64,000 bases of DNA from Lachnospiraceae bacterium (GTDB lineage: Bacteria; Bacillota; Clostridia; Lachnospirales; Lachnospiraceae): positions 62,001 through 126,000 of the forward strand of contig CAJTFW010000010.1 in assembly GCA_910575445.1 (NCBI GenBank), read 5' to 3'. How positions within the stretch are numbered: the first letter of the stretch is position 1; each line of letters begins with the position of its first letter. Below, piece by piece: positions 34,889-43,668 of this stretch. A program made the position numbers and the translations under genes. The notes beneath the pieces were generated by a model. It worked only from the letters and a program-made list of their open reading frames with translations, was not told the origin of the DNA and did no database searches.

Positions 34889-35767
34889 TTATCCAAAGAA
34901 TGCGCCAAGGGAGCTTAGAACTTCCGTACAGAGGACTACCAGGTAGATGATCATGATACAGATCAGCATCATCATAGAGTACCGCTGGATTTTTTTCGGC
35001 CGTTTGGCTGCTTCTTTTTTCAGGTTGTTCTGTTCAATCTGCCTCATGTCGAAACAGATCATTTTGAAGTACATACGCTGGTCATCCCCACGCAGAACGC
35101 CGACCAGACCCCGCACCACATCCGAGAGCATAGGACTCCCGATACGGGTTTCAAAGCGGATGAGGGCATTTTCGTAATTGCCGGTCTTCATGTCTGCTAT
35201 GGTCTGGTCCAGTTCAGCGCCAAAATCCCGGCCAGCTACTCTGCGGTAGGAAGTCAGTATTTTCAGCACATCCCGGTCGTTTTCCAGATTTTGTCCAATG
35301 GTCAGGGCAAAGCGGGGGATTTCCGCTTCAATGAGCCTGCGCCGCTTTTTTACAAAATCAAATGCCGCATAATAGGTAGAAAACCATAATGCTACGGCCG
35401 TTCCGATCAGAACTGGTACAAAAAGTGGTATCAGGAACGCCAGAGGGATGGCACTAAGCCCGACAGCTCCGGCGGTTACCCATGCCCTGGCTGTGTAAAC
35501 TTCCGGGGTCAGCTCCAGTCCGGCAATGTTGAGCGCTGCCTGCAGTTTATTTCTTTTTAACTTGTCCAGCCGCAGGTAAGGGGCGAACAGTCCGGCGATT
35601 TTCGTGATATACACATCCAGGAGCTGTTCCTTTTTCGTTCCCTGCTGTTTCCGGGCCAGCATCATCATTTTAGATGTTTTGCTGGTAGGAATGTCCGCGA
35701 AGGCTGTGGACAGATTGTAGACTGCGAAGCCAAAAAAGATGATAGCGATCAGTGCTAACAGTGTCAT
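34889..35767 (-). CDS. tadC: TadC-like inner-membrane platform protein
   Basis: 292 residues with an N-terminal membrane helix, two central helices (AWVTAGAVGLSAIPLAFLIPLFVPVLIGTAVALWF), a T2SSF cytoplasmic domain (EAEIPRFALTIGQNLENDRDVLKILTSYRRVAG...DVVRGLVGVLRGDD), and a C-terminal helix. Pairs with TadB to form the platform on which the pilus is assembled. Start overlaps the TadB stop by four bases. Confidence 0.83.
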   Translation of the reverse strand: MTLLALIAIIFFGFAVYNLSTAFADIPTSKTSKMMMLARKQQGTKKEQLLDVYITKIAGLFAPYLRLDKLKRNKLQAALNIAGLELTPEVYTARAWVTAGAVGLSAIPLAFLIPLFVPVLIGTAVALWFSTYYAAFDFVKKRRRLIEAEIPRFALTIGQNLENDRDVLKILTSYRRVAGRDFGAELDQTIADMKTGNYENALIRFETRIGSPMLSDVVRGLVGVLRGDDQRMYFKMICFDMRQIEQNNLKKEAAKRPKKIQRYSMMMLICIMIIYLVVLCTEVLSSLGAFFG

Positions 35768-36696
35768 GTGCCGTCACCTCCATACTCAATGGGCTTGCTG
35801 AGTTTCATGATCTGCGTCAGTGCAAACAGAATAATGGCTGCACAGATCGCCAGAGCAATCTTGCCCGGTGTAGTGTAGATCAGGGTATGAAACCAGTCCT
35901 TGTTGAGGAAATACAACAGAGGGACGTTGGCAATGACCAGAAACATCATGGTAATGGCCTCCCGCCTGGGTCCCTGCATCATGGCCTCCAGCTCCGACTG
36001 CACCACACGGACATCGGAAAATTTCTGCACGATGGTCGGCAGCGTATTTTTCATGGAACGGTCCGACTGGCACTGGATCAGGATATTGGCCCATTCGTGA
36101 AAGACCCGGTTGGGGATCTTCATTTTCAGGGAATTGATAGCACTGGTCATATTGGCGTTGATCAGTTCGCTTTCATATACAAATGCCTCAAAGTTCGCCT
36201 TGATGGGCTCATTGATATAAGGCAGGTTCTCCCTTACGGAGCGGAGCAGATCCTCCGTCCGCAGGTAGGAAGTGGTGACGATGGAGATAGCCGTTTCCAA
36301 TTCCTCGTTCAGGTGTTTTTTATAGCTGGCCGCCGTACTGCGGAGATACCACATGGGCAGGAGAGAGAAACCGATGCCCAGGATAGGAACCAGATATACG
36401 TTGCCTATCAGAAGTGCAAGGACTGCTCCCACCGCAAAAAGAATCAGGGTCAGCCGGGTAACTGCCTCATAGCGGTCGGCCCGTCCGGTATCCTTTAAGA
36501 TCTGTTTGATCTCATAATCCTGATTAAAAAATCCTTTTGCAGGCGTTCCCATCAGTACGTTCAGCTCATCTGAGAGGGTTGCCGTCTTCCTTCCTGTATT
36601 GAAAATAACATCCGTAAAATCCCGTGGGCGTACTTCAAAGAGCGCAAGGAATCCGGCACTCAGCAGCGTAAAACAAATAAGATAGATCCAGTGCAA
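35764..36696 (-). CDS. tadB: TadB-like inner-membrane platform protein
   Basis: 310 residues with a helix at about 4-20, two helices near 95-135, a T2SSF domain (NEELETAISIVTTSYLRTEDLLRSVRENLPYI...VFHEWANILIQCQSDRSMKNTL) and C-terminal helices ending MKLSKPIEYGGDGT. Follows cpaF without a gap and overlaps tadC; the order cpaF-tadB-tadC is canonical. Confidence 0.85.
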   Translation of the reverse strand: MHWIYLICFTLLSAGFLALFEVRPRDFTDVIFNTGRKTATLSDELNVLMGTPAKGFFNQDYEIKQILKDTGRADRYEAVTRLTLILFAVGAVLALLIGNVYLVPILGIGFSLLPMWYLRSTAASYKKHLNEELETAISIVTTSYLRTEDLLRSVRENLPYINEPIKANFEAFVYESELINANMTSAINSLKMKIPNRVFHEWANILIQCQSDRSMKNTLPTIVQKFSDVRVVQSELEAMMQGPRREAITMMFLVIANVPLLYFLNKDWFHTLIYTTPGKIALAICAAIILFALTQIMKLSKPIEYGGDGT

Positions 36697-38112
36697 TTAT
36701 TTCACCTCCCTTCCGGATGGCTTTTTTCGGGGTGTTTCTTTCGCAGACATTCCGCCGTCTGAGAATTCCTGCAGTTCTTTGTAGGAAATCCCATTATCTA
36801 AAAGCCGTTTTTTTAATGTTTCTGACATGGTTTCCATCTTGCGGTGGTGGCCTACTACGTGGGCGCTTCCATGTTCATCCGTTACGTTATCCACTACTTC
36901 GTATTTATAGAGGGAACGGTACAGCAGTTTCCCATCCAGGTAATCTTCCCCCTCGATGATTTCCATGATCTTCCGGGAACGGTCTTCCAGCTGCTTGGTA
37001 AACACTACCACCGGGTAGGCTTCCACCATGATCTGCATCAGGATGGAATCGTCCATGTTATACTTCCGTTTGGCAAGAGTCATCATACGGCGGTAGGTAC
37101 TCTCACAGGAGTTGGAGTGGATGGTGGTGCAGACCGTATGGCCGGTACGGGAGCTTTCGGCTGCCGACAGGCTTTCCGCTGCTGACCGCATTTCCCCTAC
37201 GCCGATCACATCCGGATGCTTTCGCAGTACCCGTTCCAGAAGGAAATCCTGGTTGATGTTCATGGAAGGGTTCTCATGGGGCCTTGTGAGCAGATGCACC
37301 ACGGAGTTTAAAATATTTCCCTCATCATCCCGTTTTACCAGGTCAAACTCCCGGCTGCCTTCCTCTATGGTGATAAGGCGGCGGTTGTTTGGGACGTTGG
37401 ATAAGAGCCATGCCATGATGGTCGTCTTTCCGGAACCGGTGGAACCGGCAATGCACACGGAAACCCCATAGCGGATGCAGGAGGTCAGGAAATGGAGCAT
37501 CTCCGGCGTGGCGCTCCCGGAATCCAGGAGCTTTTCCTCTGAGACCGTATTCTGGTTGACGATACGGATGGAGGCATTGATCCCCACCTCTGAATCCACG
37601 ATGGGCGTTTTATCCACAGAGATACGGATATTTTTATCAAGGAAACCGATGACCGATGGCATGGTATCGTCAATGACCATGCCGCAGGCGTTCAGCATAC
37701 GCCGCACAACATCAATGGAATGCTGAGGGGAAGAAAATTTATCAGGGATCTTGATGCTGCGCCCGCTGTTCATGATGACCTCGATGTCGTTATATGCGTT
37801 GATGTTCACTTCCTCCACGCCGGGCTGGTAGATCCATTTCTTCAGGAAGGAGTAGCCGGCCATGTCTTCATAAAGCCTGGCGCAGAGCTGCTCTGTAGTA
37901 AGTCCCTTGACAGCGTACTTGCGCTTGACCAGATACTGTACCATCAGCTCTTTTAGTACGGTGACGGCACGCTCTGAATCATTTTCTCCGGCACCGGCTA
38001 TGGTGGAGGCATGGTTTTCGGAAAAGTAGCGCTGTACATCCTCCAGTACCTGCTCATAGGTCAGGGCGCCGTTTTCCGTGGGGGCAAAGAAAATATCATT
38101 TAAGTTATTCAT
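36697..38112 (-). CDS. cpaF: CpaF/TadA-type secretion ATPase
   Basis: Start at ATG 38112 (GGAGGTAGACA upstream). The 471-residue protein has an N-terminal helical domain, Walker A GSTGSGKT (223-230), an Asp box and Walker B region (LITIEEGSREFDL and DVIGVGEMRSAAESLSAAESSRTGHTVCTTIHSNS) typical of the VirB11/CpaF family, and a basic tail. It drives assembly of the Tad-type pilus and lies between the TadZ-like and TadB genes. Confidence 0.93.
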   Translation of the reverse strand: MNNLNDIFFAPTENGALTYEQVLEDVQRYFSENHASTIAGAGENDSERAVTVLKELMVQYLVKRKYAVKGLTTEQLCARLYEDMAGYSFLKKWIYQPGVEEVNINAYNDIEVIMNSGRSIKIPDKFSSPQHSIDVVRRMLNACGMVIDDTMPSVIGFLDKNIRISVDKTPIVDSEVGINASIRIVNQNTVSEEKLLDSGSATPEMLHFLTSCIRYGVSVCIAGSTGSGKTTIMAWLLSNVPNNRRLITIEEGSREFDLVKRDDEGNILNSVVHLLTRPHENPSMNINQDFLLERVLRKHPDVIGVGEMRSAAESLSAAESSRTGHTVCTTIHSNSCESTYRRMMTLAKRKYNMDDSILMQIMVEAYPVVVFTKQLEDRSRKIMEIIEGEDYLDGKLLYRSLYKYEVVDNVTDEHGSAHVVGHHRKMETMSETLKKRLLDNGISYKELQEFSDGGMSAKETPRKKPSGREVK

Positions 38113-38959
38113 CACTGTCTACCTCCCTGTATCCATCTTCCCAGTCCTGTTCATCTTCCTCCTCTCCGTATTCACTGTCTTCATATTCCGCCTCATAAGC
38201 TTCCTCTTCCTGACGCTCTGCAGCTTCCATCTGCTCCAGGGCATCCAGGACCTTATTTAAGGATGCAGTATATTTGGAGTTGCAGTATTTGATGGCCTGG
38301 AACATGCCCCCTTCGGTGGCACAGCGGTCAATTTCCTTCCCATAAGGCAGCAGGCCGTCAAACCCGCCGATGATATATCCCATTTCATCAAAGGCGTGGA
38401 AAGGGCGGGCCATGCCTGCAAAGGTCATGTGCTCATGGTAGTGGAAACGCCCGTCCGCCAGCAGAGGCTGGTGGGCTTTCAGGTAATTGATGCCCTTCAG
38501 ATCCGGAGTCACAATACGAAGTACCAGATCCCCGGATTCAATGGCGGCCGGTGTGAATACGTTGGTCATAGCAGAACCACAGTCCAGGATGACATAATCC
38601 ACCAGCCTTTTTGCAGAGGAAATAAGCTGTAAAACCATCTGGTAATCTGTTTCCGGATAGCTTAACGGGTTCTCTCCGGCACAGTATCCCATAAGGCCGA
38701 TATAGGGATAATTTTTCAGCACCGTTACATGGCTGGCTACCAGGGACGTATCGATCTCCACACTGGTCAGCACCTGCCCGATGGAAACGGCAGTGGTGGT
38801 GATCTGCTCCGGGAGCCAGACCGGGAGCATAGGGATGCCAGGCTCCCCGCTTATGATGATGGCCTTTCGTTTGTCACGGGTCAGCGCTTTGGCAAGGATA
38901 CAGCAGAACATGGATTTGCCGCTGCCGGGGCTGCCCCAGACCGTGATTATTTTGGACAT
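38105..38959 (-). CDS. TadZ/CpaE-like or MinD-type ATPase
   Basis: ATG 38959 (MSKIITVWG) has GGAGG ten bases upstream. The 284-residue protein has a deviant Walker A GSPGSGKS (9-16), a Walker B-like YVILDCGSAM, and the MinD/ParA-like core. The last 45 residues are strongly acidic (EEEAYEAEYEDSEYGEEEDE-like). Such proteins position the pilus machine at a pole or membrane site. Precedes cpaF by overlapping its start. Confidence 0.82.
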   Translation of the reverse strand: MSKIITVWGSPGSGKSMFCCILAKALTRDKRKAIIISGEPGIPMLPVWLPEQITTTAVSIGQVLTSVEIDTSLVASHVTVLKNYPYIGLMGYCAGENPLSYPETDYQMVLQLISSAKRLVDYVILDCGSAMTNVFTPAAIESGDLVLRIVTPDLKGINYLKAHQPLLADGRFHYHEHMTFAGMARPFHAFDEMGYIIGGFDGLLPYGKEIDRCATEGGMFQAIKYCNSKYTASLNKVLDALEQMEAAERQEEEAYEAEYEDSEYGEEEDEQDWEDGYREVDSDE

Positions 38960-38987
38960 GGAAACCATTCCTCCTTTCTGCCTGCGG

Positions 38988-39872
38988 TCAGGTCTTGTTG
39001 TCCGGATTATTTTCTGAACCATTTTTGCTGCTGTTTCCGGTTTCATTTTCTTCAGCAGAATCAGATTCTTCCCCGTTTTCTTCCGCATTGCCGGTTTCGG
39101 AACCCTCAGCTTCTCCTTCCTCTGCCATATCCTCCGTTTCCTCTTCTGAAGGCTCCGGGAAATAGATTTCCTGCAGAATCGTTTCCTGTTCTGTCAGGAG
39201 TTCCTCTGCCAGCTTTTCATTGCCCCGGGAGATCAGGGCCACATGGGCAACCCCGTCATTTTCCAGGGAGGTGATGACCCGTGCCTGTTCCGGACTTGCC
39301 AGCACCGTGATGGTAGCGGACTGCTGCTTTTCCTCATCCTCCACCGGTTCCTTTGCGTTGTCCACGTTGACACCTTTGGCATCTGTGACGGAAAGCACCC
39401 GGACGAAGCGTAGCTCCGGAACTTCCTCCGCCACATCCAGGAAATGGTATATACGGATGATGTCGCCCGGCTGCAGTTTGTCAGACAGACCGGAAGCCAG
39501 TGTCTTAACGGTCAGGGAAATGGCTACTTTCCCAGAGGGGATATTGTTTAAAGCCACATCCGAGGAGACCGGGACAGTGCTGATCTTGGAAGTCAGGATA
39601 TAGTCTCCCTGGGATAAGTCTGCGGTGGCATAAAGTCCTTTCACATCACTGAAGGAATGGGCGATATTGGGAGGCAGGTTGTAGCTCCCGACTTCCACAG
39701 TCTCTGTATTGTCCGCTGAGAGCTGTTCTCCTTTCAGCACGGGTTTTGTGATCCGGACAATCTCAGTCTTGCCATTGGTCTGCCTGGCAATGGTGGGCAG
39801 GGCGACAAAGGCGATAGCGGCTGCCAGCAGGATACTGAGCAGGCCGAAGATAAAGCGGTTATTCAGTTTCAT
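38988..39872 (-). CDS. CpaB/RcpC-like pilus assembly protein
   Basis: ATG 39872 follows AGGAGTGAAAAAC. The 294-residue protein has one N-terminal helix (about 8-25), a SAF/CpaB-like domain (RITKPVLKGEQLSADNTETVEVGSYNLPP...LSQGDYILTSKIS...VAISLTVKTLASGLSDKLQPGDIIRIYHF), and a Glu/Asn-rich low-complexity tail. CpaB proteins stabilise or cap the pilus assembly complex outside the membrane. Confidence 0.82.
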   Translation of the reverse strand: MKLNNRFIFGLLSILLAAAIAFVALPTIARQTNGKTEIVRITKPVLKGEQLSADNTETVEVGSYNLPPNIAHSFSDVKGLYATADLSQGDYILTSKISTVPVSSDVALNNIPSGKVAISLTVKTLASGLSDKLQPGDIIRIYHFLDVAEEVPELRFVRVLSVTDAKGVNVDNAKEPVEDEEKQQSATITVLASPEQARVITSLENDGVAHVALISRGNEKLAEELLTEQETILQEIYFPEPSEEETEDMAEEGEAEGSETGNAEENGEESDSAEENETGNSSKNGSENNPDNKT

Positions 39873-39959
39873 GTTTTTCACTCCTGTCATTTAAAATATG
39901 GATCTGCCGCTGGTTCTGCCGGGTAAGGCAGATGGTGTGATTCCATAAGGCAGATAAAG

Positions 39960-40430
39960 TTATAGGATTGCAGTTACTGTAACGGCCAGGCTTCCGGCCA
40001 TCAGGAACGGCACAAAGGGAAGAGAGAGCATTTCATTTTTTTTCCGGCACTTTACTGCCAGAGAAACACAGGCCGCAAGGCCGGAGGCAATAAGCAGGAC
40101 AGTCAGCATACGGGCAGGGCCGTAGATAAATCCCATGACTGCTGCCAGCTTGATATCCCCGCCCCCGATGCCGGCGCCCTCCCTTGACAGCATTGCGGCG
40201 GTCAGTAAGATCACAAAGCCTGCTGCCGCCCCCATAAAAGAGTATAAAAATAAAAGCGGCAGAAGGGCGGTTCCGAATGCACCTGTGCGGATCATGGGCG
40301 CAGCAAGGGCAAAGGGAAGGAAAAGCAGGAGCACCCGGTCGGACACCCGCTTCTTTTTCAGGTCGTATGCGGCAAATCCAGCGATGCACGCAAAGGCCAG
40401 CAGCTCATAAACAAAAAGAATATGGCTATT
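39960..40430 (-). CDS. Prepilin peptidase, TadV/CpaA type
   Basis: The start is probably GTG 40430 (MNSHILFVYELL), overlapping the previous stop; ATG 40451 is the alternative. The 156-residue protein has five or six helices, D24 in AAYDLKKKRV and D93 in the GGGDIKLAAVMGF motif, the two catalytic aspartates of TadV/type IV prepilin peptidases. It should cleave the three RGD-containing subunits of the same block. Confidence 0.85.
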   Translation of the reverse strand, partial: NSHILFVYELLAFACIAGFAAYDLKKKRVSDRVLLLFLPFALAAPMIRTGAFGTALLPLLFLYSFMGAAAGFVILLTAAMLSREGAGIGGGDIKLAAVMGFIYGPARMLTVLLIASGLAACVSLAVKCRKKNEMLSLPFVPFLMAGSLAVTVTAIL

Positions 40431-42153
40431 CACGGTTGGTATACCAGTCATCAAACACGCTCTGGTGGATGGTGATGTAGTCATTCAGGTTGACCGAGAG
40501 CATTCCGTCCGGTGTCCATGCGTCCCATACCTGGGTATATACCACATAGCTTGTGCTGTCCGGAAACCATACCGGTGTGAAATGCACGGTGCGCCCATAG
40601 GTGGAAAACTCATTGGGCTGGAAGGCAAATTTTGCACTGCGTCCGCTGGAAACGCGCTGCAGGAGCCGCAGGTAGGTATTATACTGAAACTCCGGAAATA
40701 CGGAAAAGGCAGTCTGCGGGTTGCTGTGGTGCCCATCCGGCGAGTTTGTGGACAGTGTGGCCCGTACTTCCGTTTTGACGCCGTACCCGCTCTTCATGTC
40801 TTTCCCGTTTGCTGTCGGCACGATATCATCCGGCATTAAAGTCATGGTGCCGCTGATGGAGGCAGAATAGCTGGTATAGTCATATTCCCAGTCTCCTTCA
40901 TCCACCCATTCGCCATGTCCTCCGGAGCAGTCATCTGAACAGGAGCTGCTGCATCCGTGGGAATGCCACTGCCAGTTTGGAACCCAGTGACAGCTCCAGA
41001 CGCCCCAGCCTGCACTGAGTTTCTGTGGGTTCACCGGGAGGGCAGGGACAGAATAACCGGGATTGATGTCCGTAGCCAAAGGGTCAGGCGGTATCTTTTC
41101 ATTTAAGTCCACAATTTTCGCCACAAAGGTATCCTGGGCGGTAAAGCCGCTGCTTAACGTCACCGTGATGGTAATGGTCTGGGGTGCAGGGGGCGTGTGC
41201 CATTTCACCCATACCAGCTGAGAGTCGTGGGCTGGTATGACAATGTTCCGGACGGTGTAGCTCCTTCCCATGATATGGAAGGTGACCGTTGCCGGGTTGT
41301 CCGGAGTCAGCCGCCCGTTCGTCTGCAGACGGATGGCAGTGATCACATCTGTATCCACCCGGTATTCCACATCCGGCGCTTCGATCTCCCCGCCGGGTTC
41401 TTCCGTTTCTTCAAACCAGACAATGCCGACTCCCAGGGCGTTTATGATATCCGCATTGGACTGTATTCCCCGCCTGCTTCCGCCCCAGGCCGGAAATCCA
41501 AGGTCGCTGTATTCCAGGAACAGGGCCAGGGGGAGATTCTGGAACGCTACCGAGGGCAGCTTACTCCGCAGGGAGCCGCCGGAGAGCTGGTCATAGAGTG
41601 CCGCCTCCGTTGCCGTAAAGGCGTATTTTGCCCCGTTAAAAGTGACGTAGGCAATGGGTTCTAAAAGGATCTTATATTCTCCTGACAGCATACGCTCATA
41701 GCTGACACCTGCGGCATCCGCCACCATCATGCAGGCATACTCCGAACAGAAATAGCGCTTGATGGCTTCAATGGTGGCAGGCCGGCTGTTGCTGGTTATG
41801 ATGGCCGGCATGGAATAGGCGGGCTGGCGGCAGTTATAGGGTACGCCGGACTGTAAGGAGAGCGAAGCCCCATCCCGGTACTGGATCTTGTTCACCTTGC
41901 CAAAATGAAGCATTGCGGAGGACTGGCTTCGGTTGGCGAAATCCACCGGCGTACTCACGGCAGCTCCGGACTGGGCATCCACCACCGTTACCCTTACCCC
42001 GTCATTTCCGGGAGACCAGAAGTTGGTGGAAGTGCCCTGGTTCATGTTGCCGCCTCCTCCATCAAGGTTGCCCTGTCCGGAAGCAAGAGCCTGTGAGGAA
42101 CACAGGCAGAGCAGAAGGGCGGCAGTGCTGAGGAGGGCATAAAAGCGTTTCAA
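40426..42153 (-). CDS. Secreted surface protein of the pilus block, unknown family
   Basis: Start at TTG 42153 (GGAG upstream). The 575-residue protein has a Sec signal peptide (MKRFYALLSTAALLLCL...ALA) and is beta-rich, with no membrane anchor. A Cys/His/Trp-rich patch near 395-430 (CHWVPNWQWHSHGCSSSCSDDCSGGHGEW) could bind metal or form disulphides. It lies inside the pilus block, so it may be a tip adhesin or an assembly factor. Family not recognised. Confidence 0.75.
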   Translation of the reverse strand: MKRFYALLSTAALLLCLCSSQALASGQGNLDGGGGNMNQGTSTNFWSPGNDGVRVTVVDAQSGAAVSTPVDFANRSQSSAMLHFGKVNKIQYRDGASLSLQSGVPYNCRQPAYSMPAIITSNSRPATIEAIKRYFCSEYACMMVADAAGVSYERMLSGEYKILLEPIAYVTFNGAKYAFTATEAALYDQLSGGSLRSKLPSVAFQNLPLALFLEYSDLGFPAWGGSRRGIQSNADIINALGVGIVWFEETEEPGGEIEAPDVEYRVDTDVITAIRLQTNGRLTPDNPATVTFHIMGRSYTVRNIVIPAHDSQLVWVKWHTPPAPQTITITVTLSSGFTAQDTFVAKIVDLNEKIPPDPLATDINPGYSVPALPVNPQKLSAGWGVWSCHWVPNWQWHSHGCSSSCSDDCSGGHGEWVDEGDWEYDYTSYSASISGTMTLMPDDIVPTANGKDMKSGYGVKTEVRATLSTNSPDGHHSNPQTAFSVFPEFQYNTYLRLLQRVSSGRSAKFAFQPNEFSTYGRTVHFTPVWFPDSTSYVVYTQVWDAWTPDGMLSVNLNDYITIHQSVFDDWYTNRE

Positions 42154-42230
42154 ACAGTATCACACTCCAATCTTTTTATGTGACAGAAAAACGTATTGCC
42201 GATGTGTTTTCTGTGGATTGATGCACAAAA

Positions 42231-42257
42231 GAAAACCGCCATCGGGAGGCGGTTTTC
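42231..42257 (-). terminator. Internal terminator in block B
   Basis: On the minus strand GAAAACCGCC pairs with GGCGGTTTTC and is followed by TTTTG, between the gene ending 42305 and the surface protein gene. Readthrough required for the genes below. Confidence 0.65.
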
Positions 42258-42304
42258 CGGTTTCAGTATTCAGTTGTGTATCTGTGATACTCTGCAGAGC
42301 ATCA

Positions 42305-42883
42305 TCAGTTCCCCATGTTCCCGACCATCTTGCTGGGGTCTCCGCTGCTGTCTATGGAAGACTGGTTGACCTGTCCGGGAACTACCCAGCCGAATACGGG
42401 ATCGTATACGGCGCCGTTTTCATTGGTGGAGCCGGGGGCAGGGGGATCTTCTTTTCCGGTCTCTGCAGGTGCGGAGGCTGTCTCCGGGGCCGGGTTTACA
42501 GGATGCTCCCCGCCAGGGTCTGCCGTGACAGTCCTGCCTTCCGGGGGCGGGGGAGGCGTTTCATCCTTTGTTTCTTCGGGAACAAAGTCGATCACGATCT
42601 CCTGTCCGGATTCCTCCGCCACCTTCGGGTATCCCTCCAGCTTTTCCTCTGCGCTGTTCTGGCCGGGGATCCCGGCATCTGTACGGTTCTGGGAACCTCC
42701 AGCGGAATCCGTGACATCCGGGGTATCCTTCCATTCCTCCTGGACGGTCTCCGGGGGCTGTTCATCCGGCAGGAAGCCGGTCTTTGTATCCCGGCTCACC
42801 AGCCAGCAGACGGCGAGGATGGCGATACAGGAAACAGAAAGGACTGTGACAAGGAATCCTCTGGATCTTAAAATTTTCTTCAT
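42305..42883 (-). CDS. DUF6550-family membrane-anchored protein
   Basis: 192 residues: one N-terminal helix (about 10-28), a Pro/Glu/Thr-rich spacer of about 120 residues containing EGRTVTADPGGEHPVNP, and the conserved end YDPVFGWVVPGQVNQSSIDSSGDPSKMVGNMG that I recall as DUF6550. Extracellular and probably cell-wall spanning. Associated with Tad-like conjugative elements. Confidence 0.72.
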   Translation of the reverse strand: MKKILRSRGFLVTVLSVSCIAILAVCWLVSRDTKTGFLPDEQPPETVQEEWKDTPDVTDSAGGSQNRTDAGIPGQNSAEEKLEGYPKVAEESGQEIVIDFVPEETKDETPPPPPEGRTVTADPGGEHPVNPAPETASAPAETGKEDPPAPGSTNENGAVYDPVFGWVVPGQVNQSSIDSSGDPSKMVGNMGN

Positions 42884-42985
42884 ATGGCAGTCATCTCCTT
42901 TTTTCTTTCTGTATATCCCTTACGGTTTTAAAGTAAGGTTTTTCAACAGAAGATGAAATTTTATGAGGCATTGTCAGTCCGGCCG

Positions 42986-43102
42986 TCATAAACTGCTGCC
43001 TGCTGCCCTGCGGCGTCCGATGAAGCGGAATGCCAGGAAACCGGCAAGGGCGGTGAACAGGGTGGTAAGGATGAATTTTTTGGATGTAAACAGTTTTTTC
43101 AT
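42986..43102 (-). CDS. Small membrane protein, 38 aa
   Basis: A start at ATG 43102 (or 43108) follows AAAGGAGC. The product is MKKLFTSKKFILTTLFTALAG... with one membrane helix of about 20 residues and a basic tail ending RRRAAGSSL. It lies in the 260-bp gap between the DUF6550 gene and the pseudopilin-like gene. Too short to be found by usual gene callers. Probably translated; function unknown. Confidence 0.6.
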   Translation of the reverse strand: MKKLFTSKKFILTTLFTALAGFLAFRFIGRRRAAGSSL

Positions 43103-43144
43103 AAGCATAAGCTCCTTTCATGTCTGGCGGCTGTCTTTCGCAGC

Positions 43145-43660
43145 CTAAAATTTGGTGTTGTGGTAGCCGGTCAGCTCCACGGGCCGGATAATGGCAGGAT
43201 AGGAGTGGCCGAACATGTAGACATAGAACTCGACATTGCAGGTGAACACATACTCCACCCGGTCGCCTGTCACATGGAACGAAAGTCGGATATCCCTTAC
43301 CCGGTAGTCATCCGTGGAGAGAGGGATCTTGTTTGCAAGGCCGTCTGTCACCATGTCTTCCAGCATGGCGGTATAATCGCTGCTGGAGTAGAGGGTATTT
43401 AAGTATTCGCTGAAATTGGTCTCCCTCTGGGAACGGTAGGTATCTGCATAGATGCTGGCGCTCAGGTTGTTCAGCTCCATCTTTGCGCCGTTACGGATGT
43501 TGATGCAGGTGATGCGGATGGAGGCGTACAGCAGCAGGAAGGAGACCAGCATCACGATCCCCACTACAAAAAAGCAGGTAAAGACAGAAATATCCCCGCG
43601 GTCATTTCCGAGGGGATTCCGGCCTGTGCCTCTTTTCATCCATTGGAACGGTTTCTTCAT
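43145..43660 (-). CDS. TadE/TadF-like pseudopilin
   Basis: ATG 43660 (MKKPFQWM) follows GAGGTGGCCC. The 171-residue protein has a basic N-terminus, the NDRGD site, a membrane helix (VFTCFFVVGIVMLVSFLLLYASI), then an outer domain. The layout fits the minor pseudopilins TadE/TadF. Cleavage after RG by the prepilin peptidase at 39960 is inferred. Confidence 0.72.
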   Translation of the reverse strand: MKKPFQWMKRGTGRNPLGNDRGDISVFTCFFVVGIVMLVSFLLLYASIRITCINIRNGAKMELNNLSASIYADTYRSQRETNFSEYLNTLYSSSDYTAMLEDMVTDGLANKIPLSTDDYRVRDIRLSFHVTGDRVEYVFTCNVEFYVYMFGHSYPAIIRPVELTGYHNTKF

Positions 43661-43668
43661 GGGCCACC

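Noticed and set aside
34567-34908. 113-residue minus-strand frame near the Flp-like gene
   Set aside because: No ribosome site at its starts, low-complexity basic/Pro content, and it overlaps the better supported small frame 34608-34757 and the end of tadC.
42891-43121. 76-residue frame in the pilus block
   Set aside because: A different frame at 42986-43102 has the ribosome site and a clear membrane helix; this one is its shadow.
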